Below, in pieces: positions 62,947 through 64,000 of a DNA stretch of 64,000 bases; within the stretch, counting starts at the first letter, position 1; each line of letters starts with the position of its first letter. A program made the position numbers and the translations under genes. The stretch spans positions 3,963,001-4,027,000 of the forward strand of contig NZ_CP041191.1 of assembly GCF_006517275.1 (NCBI RefSeq). Direction: 5' to 3'. The notes below the pieces were generated by a model that was not told the DNA's origin, ran no database searches, and worked only from the letters and a program-made list of their open reading frames with translations. The stretch is from Labrenzia sp. PHM005. GTDB lineage: Bacteria > Pseudomonadota > Alphaproteobacteria > Rhizobiales > Stappiaceae.

Positions 62947-64000
62947 GAGACCTCCCCTTGCGTTTCAGCACCACCGGCCATCAGAAGGCCAACCCGTTCC
63001 CGGGTCATTTCGGCAGCTGGTTCGGGCTCTGACAGATAGCCCCTGGAGATCACCGCGATGCGGTCGGCGATTTCAAAAATTTCATCAAGGTCCTGGCTGA
63101 TCACCAGAACAGCAGATCCTCCGCGGGCCAAGTCGATCAATGCCTGACGGATCAAGGCAGCAGCACCGGCATCCACGCCCCAAGTCGGCTGGTTTACGAT
63201 CAAGACACCGGGTTTGCGGTCCAATTCCCGGCCGACTACGAACTTCTGCAAGTTTCCGCCGGAGAGCGAGCGGGCCTCCGGATCATCGTGGGACATGCGC
63301 ACGTCAAAGTTCTGCTTAATACGCTGCTCCATCTGGGCGGCATTGGCCTCGGAAACGAAACCGCCGTTGACCAGCTTGTCGCCCGTCCGATGGCGGGTCA
63401 GAACGATGTTCTGAGAGAGCTTCATGCCCGGAACAGCGCCATGACCAAGACGTTCTTCAGGAACAAAAGCAGCATCAGACTTGCGGCGCCAGTTCACACC
63501 CTTGGATCCACACGGAGTGCCATCGAGCGTTACCATGTCTGGCGCGACGCGCATTTCGCCTGAGATGGCGTCGAACAATTCGCCCTGCCCGTTGCCGGCG
63601 ACACCTGCAATTGCGACCACCTCACCGGCGCGCAAGTCCAACGAGATGCTGTTGAGCGCAGTGGCAAAGGGCGTTGCAGCTGGGGCTGACAAGTGTTTCA
63701 AGCCAAGCCGGACATCGCCAATTGCGGGCTTCTGGGTGGCCGCGTTGACCGCGATCACCTCAGCGCCAACCATCATGCTGGCAAGGGTTGCCGGGGTTTC
63801 TAGCGTCGGATCGCACTCGTCAACGACCTGACCGTGGCGCAGGATGGTCGCGTGGTGGCAAATCCGCTGGACCTCTTCCAGTCGGTGGCTGATGTAGAGA
63901 ACCGCACAGCCTTCATCGGCGAGCCGCTGCAGCGTCAGGAACAGCTGATCGGCTTCCTGGGGCGTCAGAACCGAGGTCGGTTCATCCATGATGATCAGCC
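62943..64000 (-). CDS. ABC transporter ATP-binding protein, BMP/nucleoside type, N-terminal part outside window
   Basis: The frame runs off base 64000; the first visible residues are LIIMDEPTSVLTPQEAD, the Walker B of the first ATPase domain, so about 150 N-terminal residues are missing. The second domain is complete: GVAGNGQGELFDAISGE in place of a canonical Walker A, signature RSLSGGNLQKFVVGRELDRKPGVLIVNQPTWGVD (Walker B) and LVISQDLDEIFEIADRIAVISRGYL. A double-domain ATPase of the sugar/nucleoside type with a second P-loop lacking GKS is normal here. It drives the two permeases downstream. Confidence 0.93.
   Translation of the reverse strand, partial: LIIMDEPTSVLTPQEADQLFLTLQRLADEGCAVLYISHRLEEVQRICHHATILRHGQVVDECDPTLETPATLASMMVGAEVIAVNAATQKPAIGDVRLGLKHLSAPAATPFATALNSISLDLRAGEVVAIAGVAGNGQGELFDAISGEMRVAPDMVTLDGTPCGSKGVNWRRKSDAAFVPEERLGHGAVPGMKLSQNIVLTRHRTGDKLVNGGFVSEANAAQMEQRIKQNFDVRMSHDDPEARSLSGGNLQKFVVGRELDRKPGVLIVNQPTWGVDAGAAALIRQALIDLARGGSAVLVISQDLDEIFEIADRIAVISRGYLSEPEPAAEMTRERVGLLMAGGAETQGEVS

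Noticed and set aside
62943..64000. Second ATPase domain as inactive because it lacks a GKS P-loop
   Set aside because: A degenerate second Walker A is normal for double-domain sugar/nucleoside-type ATPases.

Overview
The window looks like a chromosomal segment from a marine alphaproteobacterium, most likely Stappiaceae (Roseibium/Labrenzia-like). This is inferred from moderately high GC, the block rlpA–dacA-like–tmk–holB–tatD–MBL hydrolase–recX, and gene content typical of marine Hyphomicrobiales: Tad pilus genes, BMP-type nucleoside ABC transporter, DUF3604 proteins, many periplasmic binding proteins and globin-coupled chemoreceptors. No integrase, transposase, phage gene or CRISPR array was seen, so the accessory stretches cannot be assigned to a mobile element.

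Layout. 1-1600: 3' end of a flotillin-like gene and an overlapping SRPBCC gene. 2132-8614 (minus): housekeeping block recX, MBL phosphodiesterase, tatD, holB, tmk, a PBP5-like protein that has lost all three catalytic motifs, and rlpA. 8615-9475: regulatory DNA with a CRP/FNR-type palindrome and several hairpins, then tRNA-Ser(TGA). 9606-16801: an orphan solute-binding protein, a Sel1-repeat protein, a HlyD-type membrane fusion protein, an Asn/Val-repeat secreted protein, the first of three exported MBL hydrolases of the GntH-like type, and a membrane TPR regulator. 17023-21575 (minus): an unusual overlapping four-gene operon coding for a LolD-like ATPase, an FtsX-like permease, a TroA/ZnuA-like binding protein lacking two expected metal-ligand His residues, and a large membrane-anchored periplasmic protein. 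22078-25547: two more GntH-like MBL paralogues and an outer-membrane barrel. 26008-29230: a second binding protein, a lipoprotein alpha/beta hydrolase and an AraC regulator.

29767-40701 is the most distinctive region: an aconitase-X large subunit with a Tat signal, its small subunit without one, a porin, two DUF3604 (PHP-like metallohydrolase) paralogues that share a downstream hairpin, a HupE/UreJ membrane protein, a membrane-anchored prolyl isomerase and a secreted unknown. It reads as an envelope-located metabolic or metallo-enzyme module, but its substrate cannot be read from sequence.

40855-46515: DUF3750 protein, a signal-less PhnD-like protein paired with a TPR protein, and an amidase. 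47165-51321: a split Tad pilus locus (cpaB on plus; cpaC, a lipoprotein, a membrane protein and tadD on minus). 51616-53574: a GGDEF/EAL protein degenerate in both domains. 53980-56602: an Abhydrolase_9 membrane hydrolase and an exported patatin, convergent. 56904-59407: a gas-sensing cluster (NsrR-like repressor, single-domain globin, globin-coupled chemoreceptor). 59775-64000 (minus): BMP-family nucleoside-type ABC importer, its ATPase running off the window end.

Starts were re-chosen where a ribosome-binding site, signal peptide or neighbour overlap favoured an internal codon; each case is stated. All family calls are from reading sequences by eye, without database searches.
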